A stretch of DNA of 64,000 nucleotides, from positions 5,003,704 to 5,067,703 of the forward strand of contig JAPWDM010000021.1 in assembly GCA_035578155.1 (NCBI GenBank). Reading direction: 5' to 3'. The stretch comes from Brachynemurus nebulosus. Taxonomy: Eukaryota > Arthropoda > Insecta > Neuroptera > Myrmeleontidae. Both the position numbers and the translations under genes were made by a program. A model generated the notes under the pieces. It had not been told where the DNA came from. It saw nothing but the letters and a program-made list of their open reading frames with translations, and ran no database searches. Numbering within the stretch: the first letter of the stretch is position 1; every line of letters begins with the position of its first letter. This document shows, piece by piece, positions 1 to 12,553 of this stretch.

Positions 1-317
1 TAATTTAAATTCTAAAATCTCAAAACTGGACAGCTAATTTGAGGTGCCAATCGTAATTTTACTGACAATCAGCAAAATAAAAATATTTCTATAAAGTTTT
101 CAGCAAGTGAATTGTCTTGTAATTAATAACTGGCTAAAATATATCAAATTATACTTGTTGATGTCTGACTAAAACTTTAAATTTTATACAAGTAATATTA
201 AAATTTGATTTTGTTAAATTGTGCAAGAATATTATTGCATATAGTTATAGAAAAAATTAACTTTATAAAATACTTCTTTTTTGTCAAATAATAAGGATAA
301 GGAAATTTGTTCTAGTT
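1..317 (+). repeat. Left terminal inverted repeat (visible part)
   Basis: This stretch is the reverse complement of 4354-4671 with only scattered substitutions. For example, CTGGACAGCTAATTTGAGG here faces a copy with one change near 4635. It is cut by the window edge. Confidence 0.9.
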
Positions 318-679
318 GGGCATAAAACTTTAAAGAAGTTTGAAATTTGAACTGAAAATATGACGAGACAAATTGAGGAGCGTTTTCTCAAAGCAATACA
401 ACAACCAAAAAATTAAATTTCATTTTTTTGCTGTTTTGTACAATCTTTCTATAGCTAAACACGGTGGTACTAACGAATTTTCTGAAAACAATACATAAAC
501 CATTCAAATAGTATTGCAAAATTTCTTAGTTTTTTCAAAGTGATACATCTACGAAGAACAAATTTTCTCAAAATGATACATAAAACGTAACTAGATTCTT
601 ATTATATTATTGTTATCCTTTTTGTCAAAATCGCGTGCTTATTGCATCAGTATTTACATTAGTTTAACTGACTGCGTAA

Positions 680-1797
680 CGAAGAAAGCACGCATGCCAG
701 CAAAATCAACCTCTTCCAAAATTAAGTGTTGGAGAGGTATTTTACTCTCGTCAAGCCTGGCTGTATAATTTTTGTGTAATGCAACATAAAACTAAACCTA
801 AACAAACCAAAAACGACATAGAGTTTTATGTTTGGTTAGAAATTCAAGGAGGCCGAGGAGCTAATGAGATAGCTACAGCACTTCAACATTATTTGCAAAA
901 ATTGAAAGAAGTATGCCTTAGAGAAAAGAAAAGATATTTGAAGCTTGAACTGTATTCCGATTCTTGTAGCAGTCAAAATAAGAACTTCGTCATACTAACA
1001 ATGCTAGCAAATTTCATGGCTACTAACAAGGTTTTTAATAAGCTTTGCCACATTTTCCCTATTCCAGGCCATAGCTTTATGCCTCCTGACAAAAACAAAT
1101 TTCTGCCATAGTCCCGGGCTCAAGTCGCGTCATGACAGTAGCTGTAATATCTGAATTACATTCTGGAAATTCGCTAAAACCAAAATTGTACTATTTTTAT
1201 TATTTTCAAAAAATTGGCCATATGTCAGTCGTGTGCCGTACACTAAAAACTGAAAACAATCTAATCAACCCCTTCACGATACGGTTTCAAACGGACACAC
1301 TGGGTCCGTACAATACATTGGGGACTTGGCAGAGTTTGAAAAGACTATCGTCGACATGAAGTAATAATTGTATCTCCAAAAGAATACTATTCAGTGTTAA
1401 ATAAACCCATGTTAACGAATGGGGTAAAGATTGGGTCACTTATGACATGAAAACAAAAGTCAAAGAAATGATTAAAGCAAAACTTCCATTTAAAATATCT
1501 CAAACACGGATAATACACTTTACTGTGATCGGATCTCGAGCTTTAAAGAATATTGAAGTTGCAGTTCAGGATGCATATTCTGTTGCGCCAGTGACTGTTG
1601 AAATAAAGAAAAAAGGCGTCAAATCTTCTTTGCGATTTAATTGTACTCAGTTACCTAAAACCAATATGGTGTCATCAAAAAAGAAAGCCGACGTCGAAAA
1701 CCTACTTAAATTTTGTGACATTTCTGATGACCTTGATGCTCAGGTATTTTATGCAGATGTTCTCCAGGATTCTGGCCCCGAAGACGACAATATTTGA
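680..1797 (+). pseudogene. Broken multicopy-family gene (DUF7869-like)
   Basis: The frame is open from about 680 through 779 (a methionine) to a TAG at 1109-1111, and a second open piece runs 1447-1797. The first piece reads VGEVFYSRQAWLYNF, then YVWLEIQGGRGANEIATAL, then LYSDSCSSQNKNFVI, then IPGHSFMPPD. This order (tyrosine-rich start, RG-x-NEIA block, YSD-C-x-SQN block, PGHS/T-x-MP block) is what I recall of the insect and cnidarian multicopy family catalogued as DUF7869, whose function I do not know. The second piece has the lysine- and leucine-rich C-terminal character of that family (KKKADVENLLKFC). The part between 1112 and 1446 is closed in all useful frames, so the gene is dead. It lies upstream of and in the same direction as the transposase gene in the same element. 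Confidence 0.5.
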
Positions 1798-2198
1798 CGT
1801 AACTATGACGATGAAGAATCTGTAATATAATGTGCCTCGCAATTTAGACGAACTGTATGGAGTTTTTATCAAAGCGAGACATCAACAGTAGATGTATCAA
1901 AGTTGAAAAAACTCATAATTTTGTGACCTCCTTATTTCAGTAAACTTGACTTGATTATTGATTTTTGTGTAAGTTAATAGTAAGTCAGTAAAACCAAATT
2001 AATCGGTATTTTCATTAAACTACCTTACCTAGTAAGTAATAAATAAATAAAATCGTTTATTGAAAAAAATATTATAATAAGATGTATCGTTTTGTGAAAA
2101 CGCTCCTCAATTATCTGCACAGGAAGTTTTTCAAAATTTTGATGACCATAAAATATATTCAGTTCTACCGGATTTTACGGTTTTCCACAAAAAAAAAA

Positions 2199-2206
<8 letters not shown>

Positions 2207-2291
<85 letters not shown>

Positions 2292-2385
2292 TATATATAG
2301 ATCTTTATATTTGGAAATTTACCACATGATTAAAAGAAACGGACGTATGGTTATTATGCAACTTTATAAATAAATAATTTATATA

Positions 2386-2463
<78 letters not shown>
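2207..2463. repeat. Two (TA)n microsatellites
   Basis: Runs of alternating TA occupy about 2207-2289 and 2385-2463, separated by ~90 bp of ordinary AT-rich sequence. Reading frames through them encode only Tyr-Ile repeats and are not genes. Confidence 0.95.
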
Positions 2464-2467
<4 letters not shown>

Positions 2468-2824
2468 CATTTTCAAATTTTCAACAAGTTTGTGCGATTT
2501 TTTTGCGGTAGATAGGGATGGATAAAAAAATTCCTAGATTTAAACAAAAACTATATAAAAAGTCTGGAGCTGCATGTTGTGCTTTAGTTAAATTTCAGTA
2601 TTTGTGAATTTCTTATTGTGTTATAATTTTTTTTTGTGATAATTGTGTTCATTATGGTGAATATTAATTTAGCTAATGTCATTCATATGTTAATGACAAC
2701 ATTTCAAATAACAAATTTCGTCTCATACCCGATAACATACCGGTAGATAGAATTACATGATATACTTAAGGACATAATTATTCAATCAACTGACGATACA
2801 TCGTTTATTATTGAACATGATTTA

Positions 2825-4267
2825 ATGTTAGCATTTAATTCTGAATTTAGCCAAAATACCCTGGAACAGAATGAAAATTTCTTTCGTGATTATGATGAGG
2901 AATCGGATGAAAACATATCCAGAGAAGTTGATGAACCATTATGTTCATATGGAGAACAAGATTTTGTAGATTTCAAATATAAAGAAGAAGCTGTTAAATT
3001 CGGGAAAAGCGGTGCAAAAAAAAGAAAATCTTTTGAAACAGTACAAAAAAATTTCAGAAGAGTGAAACATTTGAAGCAGTTATATCGGTGGGAAAAGCAA
3101 GTTGAAGAAGGCGGAAGTAAGAGAGACAAAGTAATTTTCATTAATCAGTATGTTTTAAATAATTTTTAAAATGCAGTAGATAGAGGAGCGATAATTCATG
3201 ACATGGATCTTCGACGACGGGCATTAGACGCCAGGAATACAATTGATTTTTTTGAATTTAAGGCGTCGGAATCATGGCTACTTACATTTAAGAAGCATTT
3301 TGGAATAGTATCACGAAAAATTACAAAATTCGTTACTAAATCAAGCCAAGAATCTTCCAATATAAGTGAAATATGTGAATCCTTTATTAAGGAAGTGAAA
3401 TCCAATATTGAAATTTATAAATTACAAAACGTTTTTAATTCCGATTACAGTGGTTTCAATTTAGAATTACATTTAGGTCGAACATTAACGGAAAAGGGTG
3501 CTAAAAAAGTCGAAAAAGTTATTCAGTCGCTGTCAGCAACAACACACAGTTATACTATACAGCCAACAATTTCAGCCGAGGGTCAGTTACTTTCTCCCTT
3601 ATTTTTAGTTTTAAAAGAACGTACCGGGCAACTGGGTCCTAGAGTTCAGCAGTTATTATTTAGGGCAAAGAATGTATATATTTCGACATCTAAATCAGGA
3701 AAGTTAACAACAGACCATCTTAAAGAGTGGTTTCAAAATATATATTTACCACAAACCGATAAAAAGTCTTTATTATTACTTGACTGGAGTGGTCAGTGCC
3801 CAGCTGTCGTGAAAAATATCATTCCTGAAGATAAAGAAGTAAAAATATTAAGCATACCGCCAAAAACAACAGCGCTTTTACAACCATTAGATGTATATGA
3901 CTTCCGGTTTTGGAGGAATTTCGTTCGAACATTGTCTGACTTAATTATCATATCAGACAGTGATATTGACCTACATTCTAGGAATAATATCATAAAAATA
4001 CAATCCCTAGCACATAATCAGTCCTCATCACCCCGCTTTAGAGATACATTTAGATACGCCTGGTCTAAGAGCGTATACATAGAACAAAGACCAGATTACT
4101 TCGTTAATCCCGTCGAATATATTTTTTTTAAAACCGATGTAGATACGCAACCGAAATGTCATATTTGTGGAGAACCAGCTGTCGTAAGATGTGGTTGGTG
4201 TCAAAAATTTTTTTGTTTAAAACATTTTTTTGAACAGTATCATTATTGTGAGGATCATAAGCCATAG
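2825..4267 (+). pseudogene. DDE transposase with C-terminal zinc cluster, one stop
   Basis: One reading frame of ~480 codons is interrupted by a single TAA at 3167-3169. The upstream part (2825-3166) is acidic, then basic, and ends in a helix-rich segment (FETVQKNFRRVKHLKQLYRW). The downstream part continues DNA-binding-like sequence (SWLLTFKKHFGIVSRKITKF), then shows the catalytic-domain landmarks of pogo/Tigger-like DDE_1 proteins: NSDYSGFNLE with the first Asp, LLLLDWSGQCP with the second Asp, then IPPKTTALLQPLDVYDFRFW with the third Asp. After this comes HNQSSSPRFRD and a Cys/His cluster (CHICGEPAVVRCGWCQKFFC, then KHFFEQYHYC) that could bind zinc. The protein would catalyse cut-and-paste transposition of the element around it. 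The premature stop makes the encoded protein non-functional unless read through. It belongs to the DDE_1/pogo-like class, but I cannot name the subfamily. Confidence 0.75.
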
Positions 4268-4353
4268 AATACTATATACGCCTTATTTTATTATTGTAAA
4301 CTATTTTAAATTAAAGATATTAAAATTTTATAATTTTTTTTTTCGTTCCATCC

Positions 4354-5069
4354 AAACTAGAACAAATTTCCTTATCCTTATTGTTTGATAAAAAAGAAGT
4401 ATTTTATAAAGTTAATTTTTTCTATAACTATATGCAATAATATTCTTGCATAATTTAACAAAATCAAATTTTAATATTACTTGTATAAAATTTAAAGTTT
4501 TAGTCAGACATCAACAAGTATAATTTGATATATTTTAGCCAGTTATTAATTACAAGACAATTCACTTGCTGAAAACTTTATAGAAATATTTTTATTTTGC
4601 TGATTGTCAGTAAAATTACGATTGGCACCTCAAATTAACTGTCCAGTTTTGAGATTTTAGAATTTAAATTACAGCTTTGAGCAAAAACAGGTAAACTAGT
4701 ATTTTTCATGTAGTTTTTATATATGCTATTCAAATTTTAATTTACTGGAACATATTCACCCTATTTCAAAATTTACCCTCAATTTTACCTAAACAGCCCC
4801 TCCAATAGGTCCGACCCTGGATTTATACACATCAATAGAAAGCTCTCTAAAAATGCACTGTTTTGTCAATTTAAATTTTTTTCTATCTGTTGTCGTTTCC
4901 AAGTTATCAAGCAAAATTAAAATTTTACCCTAATTTTGAGGGGTAATTTCACCCCTTAAATGGCGACGGTGGCAGATAAAAAAAAATACGGGTCTGTTAT
5001 TTTCGCTTGTACTACACATATACCAAGTTTCATCAAAATTGCGAATTGAGAGTTCAAAACCTTTACTTG
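4354..5069 (-). repeat. Right terminal inverted repeat
   Basis: The inner part (4354-4671) mirrors 1-317. The outer part (4680-5069) is homologous to 8893-9305 and, inverted, to 7105-7510. The terminus CTTTACTTG at 5061-5069 is followed by TAA. Confidence 0.8.
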
Positions 5070-5367
5070 TAAGTTTGAGCCGCTTCACATACTAGGGCAA
5101 GTTTATTAGGCTTATAAAACAATGGACAATTTTGTAGTCTTTCACTTTTTGTCTGAATCCACTGAATCGTATATAATCACTTATTTATTTATTTATGATT
5201 ATTTACTGTTATTATTGTTATTTAAATACTATTATTTGTTCCTTCTCTCCCTTTTGAGTTAATGTCGACGACGGTTGTTATCACTAATTAATGATAACAA
5301 CACTAATTACAAAAGGAAACATTTTTTTCCTGGGCATTCGCACTACCCAAATTGTTTGTTAGGTAAA
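5070..5367. other. Spacer, no gene seen
   Basis: AT-rich sequence between the end of the first transposon and the C-terminal end of the Gypsy pol fragment. It could hold the 3' LTR side of that Gypsy element, but I see no second LTR copy in the window to confirm it. Confidence 0.4.
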
Positions 5368-6254
5368 TTAAATTCGTTTGGGTAGAACCCACGGATGGTC
5401 TGAAACTCTACCCCGACTTCTGGTGCGGTAGTTTCCAGCCTGTCTCGCGTCACTGACAGGGGCAGCTTCCTCGACGTCGTCTGCACTCGCGTAACTATCT
5501 GATGAGTTACCCTCGTTCTCTCCCCCATGTTCGTTTCCTACTTCCAAATTTTGATGGACAATGGATTCTCGTACAGCTTCGTGCGTTTCTTCGATCGGTA
5601 TTTGACGCTCTTCCGGTGGTGGCGGGTGAGTGTCGACTGGAACATTTATAGCCTCGATTGACTGGTCTTCAATTTCGTTCGTACGGCGCTCATTCCCGTC
5701 CAATGCATTTTGGGTCTCGGCTGCCAGATTGTCGATTTCTTCCTGGTGTCCTGATATGGTTGGTTGCCCTACTTCAACGGTTACGGGTGAATCATAGACA
5801 TCAAAATGTTGCCCCTGTTTACCACATTCAGGTTGCTCTGGTGGTTCAAGTCCACAACATCTTCTATTGGCTGACTTAGTTCCCCCTTGCAGACCTTTAA
5901 TCGATTGGCGGTGTACCAGCTCAGTTTTAGGTCCGTAAACTTCCTTAATCTTGACGTTGACAGGTCCCTTGACAGCGATAATTCGGTACGGCCCTGTCCA
6001 CGGTTTAAGTAGCTTCTTGTACGGTCGGTTTTACTAGCTGGATTGTAAAGCCATACTAGATCCCCTACCTCAAAGTTTACTGGCTTGGCACTTTTATTGT
6101 AGTTTTGTACTTGCTTTTCGGTGGTTTCTCTCGTGTGTTGGTATACCCTTTCATAAGCCATGTGCAATCTTCTTATAAGTTCAGCCGCGTAGTTTTCACT
6201 TACATCGTAACGCATTCTTCTGGGTTTAAGAATGTCGTCGTACGGTACTGGAAG
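5368..6254 (-). pseudogene. Gypsy retrotransposon pol, C-terminal end
   Basis: Read on the minus strand, 6254 to about 6020 encodes the segment after the integrase core: MRYDVSENYAAELIRRL, then a Tyr/Gln-rich helix, then NFEVGDLVWLYNPAS, the typical GDLVW motif of Gypsy/Ty3 integrase C-termini. The expected continuation, with PWTGPYRI and a VHRQSIKGL end, is present in another frame from about 6020 down to 5880. A proline- and glutamate-rich tail then runs to the stop at 5368, ending TRSRGRVSDHPWVLPKRI. At least one frameshift near 6015-6030 and more near 5790-5880 are needed to join the pieces, so it is a dead remnant. Nothing upstream of the integrase C-terminus is present, and its right edge abuts the Harbinger transposase at about 6240-6255. 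Confidence 0.75.
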
Positions 6255-6983
6255 AATTTTCTATGTTGAATGTTGCTTGAAGTAAGCCTGTTTTATCAAT
6301 ATTTTCTTTACCAATATTTATATTATGTAGAAGGCAAGTAGATTTCACAATAAGTTTTGCTCAATAGATTTTAATAGTCACTTCTGTTTCAATAGATTTT
6401 AATAGAATTCTCCATCTATTACTTATTATACCAAAAGCAAATTCTATTTTACACCTAGCTTTCGACAATTTTTCGTTGAAAAGACTATTTTGGTTAGTTA
6501 AATTGGTTTACGGAAATGGTCTTAGTAAATATGTTTTAAGAGGGTACGCTTCATCTCCAACAAAAACGTAAGGAGCTTCAATGTTAGTACCTGGGAGAAA
6601 GGAATCTGATGGTATATTGAAATTACTGGTTTCAACTAGTTGACAAAATGCTGAAGATTGAAAAATCCCTCCATCGCTCTGCTTTCCATATGCCTCCGTT
6701 TCAATGCATATAAATCTGCAATCGACGTCCGCCACAGCCTGCAAAACAATTGAATAATATTGTTTGAAATGTTTGCCATCTATGGCAATTTGGGAAACCG
6801 GTCTTCTTATAAAATTTTTTAGCAATTTCCAGAAAATCTTTCTCTGAATGAGGTACTAAATGTTTGGATGCTAAGTTTACCCAAATTGCCGTACAAATTT
6901 CCCGCACTATGAGAGAAATGGTAGAATGAAACATTCTAAACGAGAATGCCGAAGCTCTATATGAAGATCCTGTTGCCAAAAAT
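6240..6983 (-). pseudogene. PIF/Harbinger transposase (HARBI1-like), degenerate
   Basis: The minus strand encodes a DDE_Tnp_4 (PIF/Harbinger) transposase without its N-terminal part. In order it reads FLATGSSYRASAFSFRM, VREICTAIWVNLASKHLVP and KKTGFPNC. After a frame change come AIDGKHFKQYYSIVLQAVAD with the first Asp, AYGKQSDGGIFQSSAF with the second Asp, and APYVFVGDEAYPLKTYLLRP with the acidic pair. The frame then continues past an in-frame TAA near 6508 into NSLFNEKLSKARCKIEFAFG, the region with the third acidic residue, and KSTCLLHNI. The exon starts right after a TTTTTTAG that resembles a splice acceptor (at 6984). Stops and one frameshift show it is inactive. It sits head-to-head with a MADF/BESS gene, the usual two-gene plan of autonomous Harbinger elements. 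Confidence 0.85.
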
Positions 6984-7071
6984 CTAAAAAAAACAAACAT
7001 ATAAATTTCATGAAAATTTTTGATAAAAATATACTATCATGATTTAATTTAAGAATTTCAAATCTTTATAG

Positions 7072-9886
7072 AACAAGAAGTCACAAAAAAATGGAAAACA
7101 CTTACAAGTAAAGGTCTTGAAGTGATAATTTCCGATTTTGATGAAACTTGGTAGGTGTGTAGAACACAAAAAAATAACAGACACGTATTTTTCTTTATCT
7201 GCCAAAAACGCCATTTAAGGGGTGAAATCCACCCCCAAAGTTGGGATAAAAATTTAATTTTGTCAATTTACACGAAAACTATAACAGATAGAAAAAAGTT
7301 TAAACTGACACAACCCTTCATTTTTAAAGGTCTTCTTATTGATGTACTCAAATCCAGGGCCAGACCTACTGGAGGGGCCTTGACTATAAAATTGGTGGTA
7401 AAATTTGAAATATAGGGTGAATATGGTTGGATCAATCAAAATATTGATATCAAATATGAAAATTACATAAAAACTACTAGTTTACCCGTTTTTGCTAAAA
7501 GCCTTTACGTTAAAGTTAAAAGCTCAAATATTAACCTAAAATCTTACATGTGCACTCAATATCTTACTTATAATATCTTTAAAAATAACTTTTTAAATCG
7601 TTTTTATTTATTGTATTTATACCTACAATTAATAGTTAAACAAAAATATTGGATAAAATTTTATTATAATGTTATTCGTGCAAAATTAAGGGCTCTATAT
7701 AAGTTCCGGTAGCTCTAGTTAATATTGGAAACTGTTGAAATATTTTAAAAACAGAATCGGTAGAGGCAAAATTTAAATTGACGTAGCATATAATTGTTTT
7801 AGAGCTTGAAAAAATATACAGGGATATTAACCTATTACCACATATGAATCCAGGGTCCTAGTTATTAGTGGGTTTTCTATTACCAGTGTCGAATTTAATT
7901 ATTTTATAAACAGCATATGTATAAATATTTTATACATATTATACAATTTCATATATACATTAGTACCTAACAAATTTCATTTTAGAGTATAAATTATTCT
8001 TTTTCAGCATTTCTATCCAGCAATTTTATTAACTAGTAAAATAGTACTCTAAAGGACATGTAATATTACACGATCACTATTAAAAGTATAAAAGGCTTCA
8101 TGCTAAAAGTATTACTCGCATATCTGTGAAATAATTATGACCCGAACGGAATTCACCAATGCTGGGAAATCAAAAGTACGTTGTGCTAAAAATTAGATAG
8201 AGTAAATATTTAATTTTCTCAATAACCTCCTACACTTCGATATTTAAGCGCATGAAAACGTACAGCACATCGGCTATACGTACTTGCCACCAAAGGAAGA
8301 AACACATATTTTAAAGGAGCTACTCAACCCACTTCCTTTTGTTGTCAAGTAAATATCGTTAGTATCAGCGTAAGAGACATATTTTTTCAAATAATAGAAG
8401 TTGTACTGATTACTTATTTATCCCATTTGTTTTGCAACTGATGAAACTACATATATTGCAGCGCAAATTTTATCAAAAAATTTTACTGACGGCCCGCTAA
8501 TAACTTCGATCCTGGATTCATATATGGCAATAGGTTAATATCCCTGTATATTTTGTTAAGCTCTAAAACAATTATATGCTACGTCAATTTAAATTTTGTC
8601 TCTACCGATAAAATATTCAAAAAAATTTTTAAAATATTACAAAAGTTTCCAATATTAACTAGAGCTACCGGAATTTATATAGAGTCTTGAATTTGGAACG
8701 AATAACATTTTAGTTTTTAACATTTATAACATTTTTAACATTAATAACATTTTTAATTCAATATTTTTGTTTAAATATTAATTGTAGGTATAAATACAAT
8801 AAATAAAAACGATTTAAAAAGTTATTTTTAAAGATATTATAAGTAAAATATTGAGTGCACCTGTAAGATTTTAGATTAATACTTGAGCTTTTAACTTTAA
8901 CGTAAAGACTTTTACCAAAAACAGGTAAACTAGTATTTTTGATGTCGTTTTCATATTTGATATCAATAATTTGATTCGTCCAACCATATTCACCCTATTT
9001 CAAATTTTACCCCCAATTTTATAGTCAAGGCCCCTCCAGTAGGTCCGGCCCTGGGTTTGAGTACATCAATAGGAAGACCTTTAAAAATGAAGGGTTGTGT
9101 CAATTTAAACTTTTTTCTATCTGTAATAGTTTTCGAGTAATTTGACAAAATTAAATTTTTACCCCAACTTTGGAGGTGGATTTCACCCTTTAAATGGCGT
9201 TTTTGGCGGATAAAGAAAAATGCGTGTCTATTTTTTTTTTTTGTGTTCTACACACCTACCAAGTTTCATCAAAATCGGGAATTATCACTTCAACACCTTT
9301 ACTTGTTAGCGACAATTTCCGTTCAGAATTTAAAAAAATTAAAAATCACTCAAAATCTGGAAGTGTTGCTTTAATGAAACGAAAATGAATCTACATGGAC
9401 CAAATTTCCTTCTTGAAGGATATAGTGGATCCTGCATCGCTTAGTGACAGTTTGACTATGATGACAGAAAGTTTAATTAGAGAAAATGAAAGTCAGGATA
9501 TCCTTGACATACAGTATAATCAAAGCATTCAAGAGGATGTTGTTGAGCAAGTGGGAATTTCAACTGAGGAGTCAAATGGAGAAACGCAAACACCAAAATT
9601 TAATAACAAAAAAAGAAAATTTAAAAATGAAGACCCTCTTTTGAAATTCGAAAAAGCAAAATTAGATATTTTAAAAAAAGATTTTGAATTAAGACAGGAC
9701 GGAGACTATAATTTTTTAATTCGTTTCCTGCCAGTGATGGCAAAAATGACTGAAATTCAAAAATTGAAATTCAGGATGGAAATTAGCAAGTCAGCTCTTG
9801 TTACGGTCTTGAACTACATAGTTTATGGACGCTCCCATACGGAAGATCAATTATTAGGAGTAGCTATTTTGAATAAACATTTATAA
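7072..9886 (+). pseudogene. MADF/BESS accessory gene split by a transposon
   Basis: The gene lies in two pieces, 7072-7104 and 9309-9886, with the 2.2-kb element 7105-9305 between them. The left piece reads EVTKKWKTL and the right piece continues DNFRSEFKKIKNHSKSGS. Removing the element and one TTA leaves an uninterrupted frame, the core of a MADF DNA-binding domain. After a frameshift near 9375-9400, where the conserved Trp-Thr-Lys-Phe appears in another frame, the frame 9395-9886 continues. It carries acidic linkers, a basic KKRKFK stretch and, near its C-terminus, a BESS motif (DGDYNFLIRFLPVMAKM). Harbinger elements commonly pair the transposase with a Myb/MADF-type protein that helps nuclear import and DNA recognition, which is the likely former role here. 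Only 88 bp separate its first visible base from the transposase exon, so the 5' exons of both genes were probably lost. Confidence 0.75.
7105..9305. mobile_element. Fold-back element with ~0.8-kb inverted arms and TTA TSD
   Basis: The left arm (7105-~7875) and right arm (~8490-9305) are inverted copies, matching over features such as the segment around 7790-7860 and 8520-8600. The terminus is CAAGTAAAGG at both ends. TTA at 7102-7104 and 9306-9308 is the target duplication, and the flanks join in frame in the MADF gene. The spacer 7876-8489 has no recognisable gene. The outer ~400 bp are shared with the right end of the element at 1-5069, so this looks like its non-autonomous relative. Confidence 0.85.
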
Positions 9887-9996
9887 GGTAATTTGGGTAG
9901 AAGATCGGTTATTGGGAGTGGCTCTTTTAAATAAATATTTATTAGGTTGTTTCAGTAGATCGATTATTGGGAACAACACTTTTGAATAAACATTGG
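9844..9996 (+). repeat. Three ~57-bp tandem copies of a gene 3' end
   Basis: Units begin at 9844, 9902 and 9957 with AGATC followed by a TTATTGGGAG-like core and end in AATAAACATT. The first unit is the last coding segment of the MADF/BESS gene, and the other two are diverged copies beyond the stop codon. Confidence 0.7.
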
Positions 9997-10922
<926 letters not shown>

Positions 10923-10928
10923 AATATA

Positions 10929-11540
10929 TATACATCCCGGTATCATTTTGACGTGTTTTCATAATACATCAATTTGACGTCTCCTTAAAGGGACCCGTAT
11001 ATTGAATATTTAACATTTGTATACTCCGTCTTTCAACACAGATAACATGTAGTACATTTTTGTTTTGGTTGACTTCAGATGGAAAACATTCATCTCACTA
11101 TCATTGTGACATCTTTTCACCTTACTGTCATATGACGTCCACAGTATATTTTTATATGTTACATTGACAACATTTTTACGTCCGAAACGAATATTCACAT
11201 AATGCACAGACTGACGTCCGGCGGTGTTGCCAGATTTAAATCAGATTCATTCAGGTTCTCTTTTGCAAATAGTATGAGTATATAATAGTAGGTGGGTTTT
11301 TGTTACTAATAGGTACTCTAATACGTTTTTTTTTATTTTGAATCTTTTATTTTGGATTTTTTTAATTTTTTTATTTTGATACATGTTGGAGTTCAGTGTA
11401 GTATAACCGTTAAAAAAGAAAACATTTTTTTTATACTGAGATCGATTGTTAAATAAGGAAATGGAAAATTACCTTCATATGATTTATTGTTCCATACTTT
11501 AAGAATTAGATTTTAAGAAGTAGAGAATTATATTTATAAA

Positions 11541-11620
<80 letters not shown>

Positions 11621-12530
11621 TGATTTTTAATAATTTTTCTGTAACAATGTTGTAACGACTTTTTTTTTAAAATTTTATTTGTTATAAACGATTTTTAAGA
11701 AAAAGAAATAATTATTTTACTAATGTTATTAGTTTTTTGAATATATTGAGATAGTTAAATTATTAAATTACTCGAACAGGTTTATCACTAAGTTTTAGCT
11801 GTTACCGCATTTAATAGGTTATTGCATTATGTAATAGGGCTAAAAATTTTAGGCGTTTGATAAAAAATTCATTTAAAGTACCGGCATTTCGTGATATGTA
11901 AAATTTAGGGACTTTGCTACTGAAATTTTGAAAGCGTATATCTTTTATACAAGCTATCGTTGTTTTTAGTAATTACGAGTTTGCAGTCCACTTTTTTCTT
12001 CAATATACGAGTTTGTAAAATAAATCGATTTTTTTTGCATATTCCGATAGTCTAACCAGTAACTTAAATTTTAAACGCGTTTTTCTCGAAACTACATTTT
12101 TCAAATTTGCTACGCTTAAACTCGAACTAAATTTAGTTTTCTGACAAAACATGGTACATAGGAACTCCAATATAACCTACTATAATATAATATAGCGAGT
12201 GGTGGGGTACCCCTCTCACAGATTTGAAGACGTGCGATTGTATTTGTGTAAAGTTATACATAATCGTCAATTCAGGGGCGTAGCAAATTTATGTGAGGGT
12301 CTGAGAAGTTCCCATATTTTCTCACATACACACGTATAACATTCACACATAGGCATAGGTACTTATGCACAAATAAATATAATATCAACACCAACAAACA
12401 ATTACACCAATATACAGACATACACGTACATATTATTTCACGTGTGTATATGCATACGTAGACAAATATGTGTGCATATACACATCGATTTCACGATTTG
12501 ATTGGTTATGGAAAAAAACCCAGATAACAA
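10929..12530. other. Gene desert with one (TA)n run
   Basis: A (TA)n run occupies 11544-11614. The rest is unique-looking AT-rich sequence with no gene that I recognise on either strand. Confidence 0.5.
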
Positions 12531-12553
12531 ATTTTGATAAAAGTTCCAGAATA

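Larger units (their letters stand above)
1..5069 (+). mobile_element. Long-TIR DNA transposon, left end outside window
   Basis: Positions 1-317 are an almost perfect inverted copy of 4354-4671, and position 1 pairs with 4671, so the left arm continues outside the window. The right arm runs on to 5069, because 4680-5069 matches the end of the fold-back element at 8893-9305 and both stop at CTTTACTTG followed by TAA or TTA. The arms are therefore at least ~700 bp. Inside are a broken gene (680-1797), two (TA)n runs and a DDE transposase gene (2825-4267). A 3-bp TTA/TAA target duplication is inferred from the related element at 7105-9305. The left outer end cannot be checked here. Confidence 0.75.

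Noticed and set aside
2082..2300. Open frames through (TA)n runs here and at 10717-10962, 46661-46873, 47720-48100 and 54585-54791
   Set aside because: They encode only Tyr-Ile repeats and exist because the microsatellite lacks stops.
7155..7415. 86-codon frame in the left arm of the fold-back element, and 9194-9388 in the right arm
   Set aside because: They lie in inverted arms with no similarity to each other as proteins, and the second mixes arm sequence with the MADF gene.
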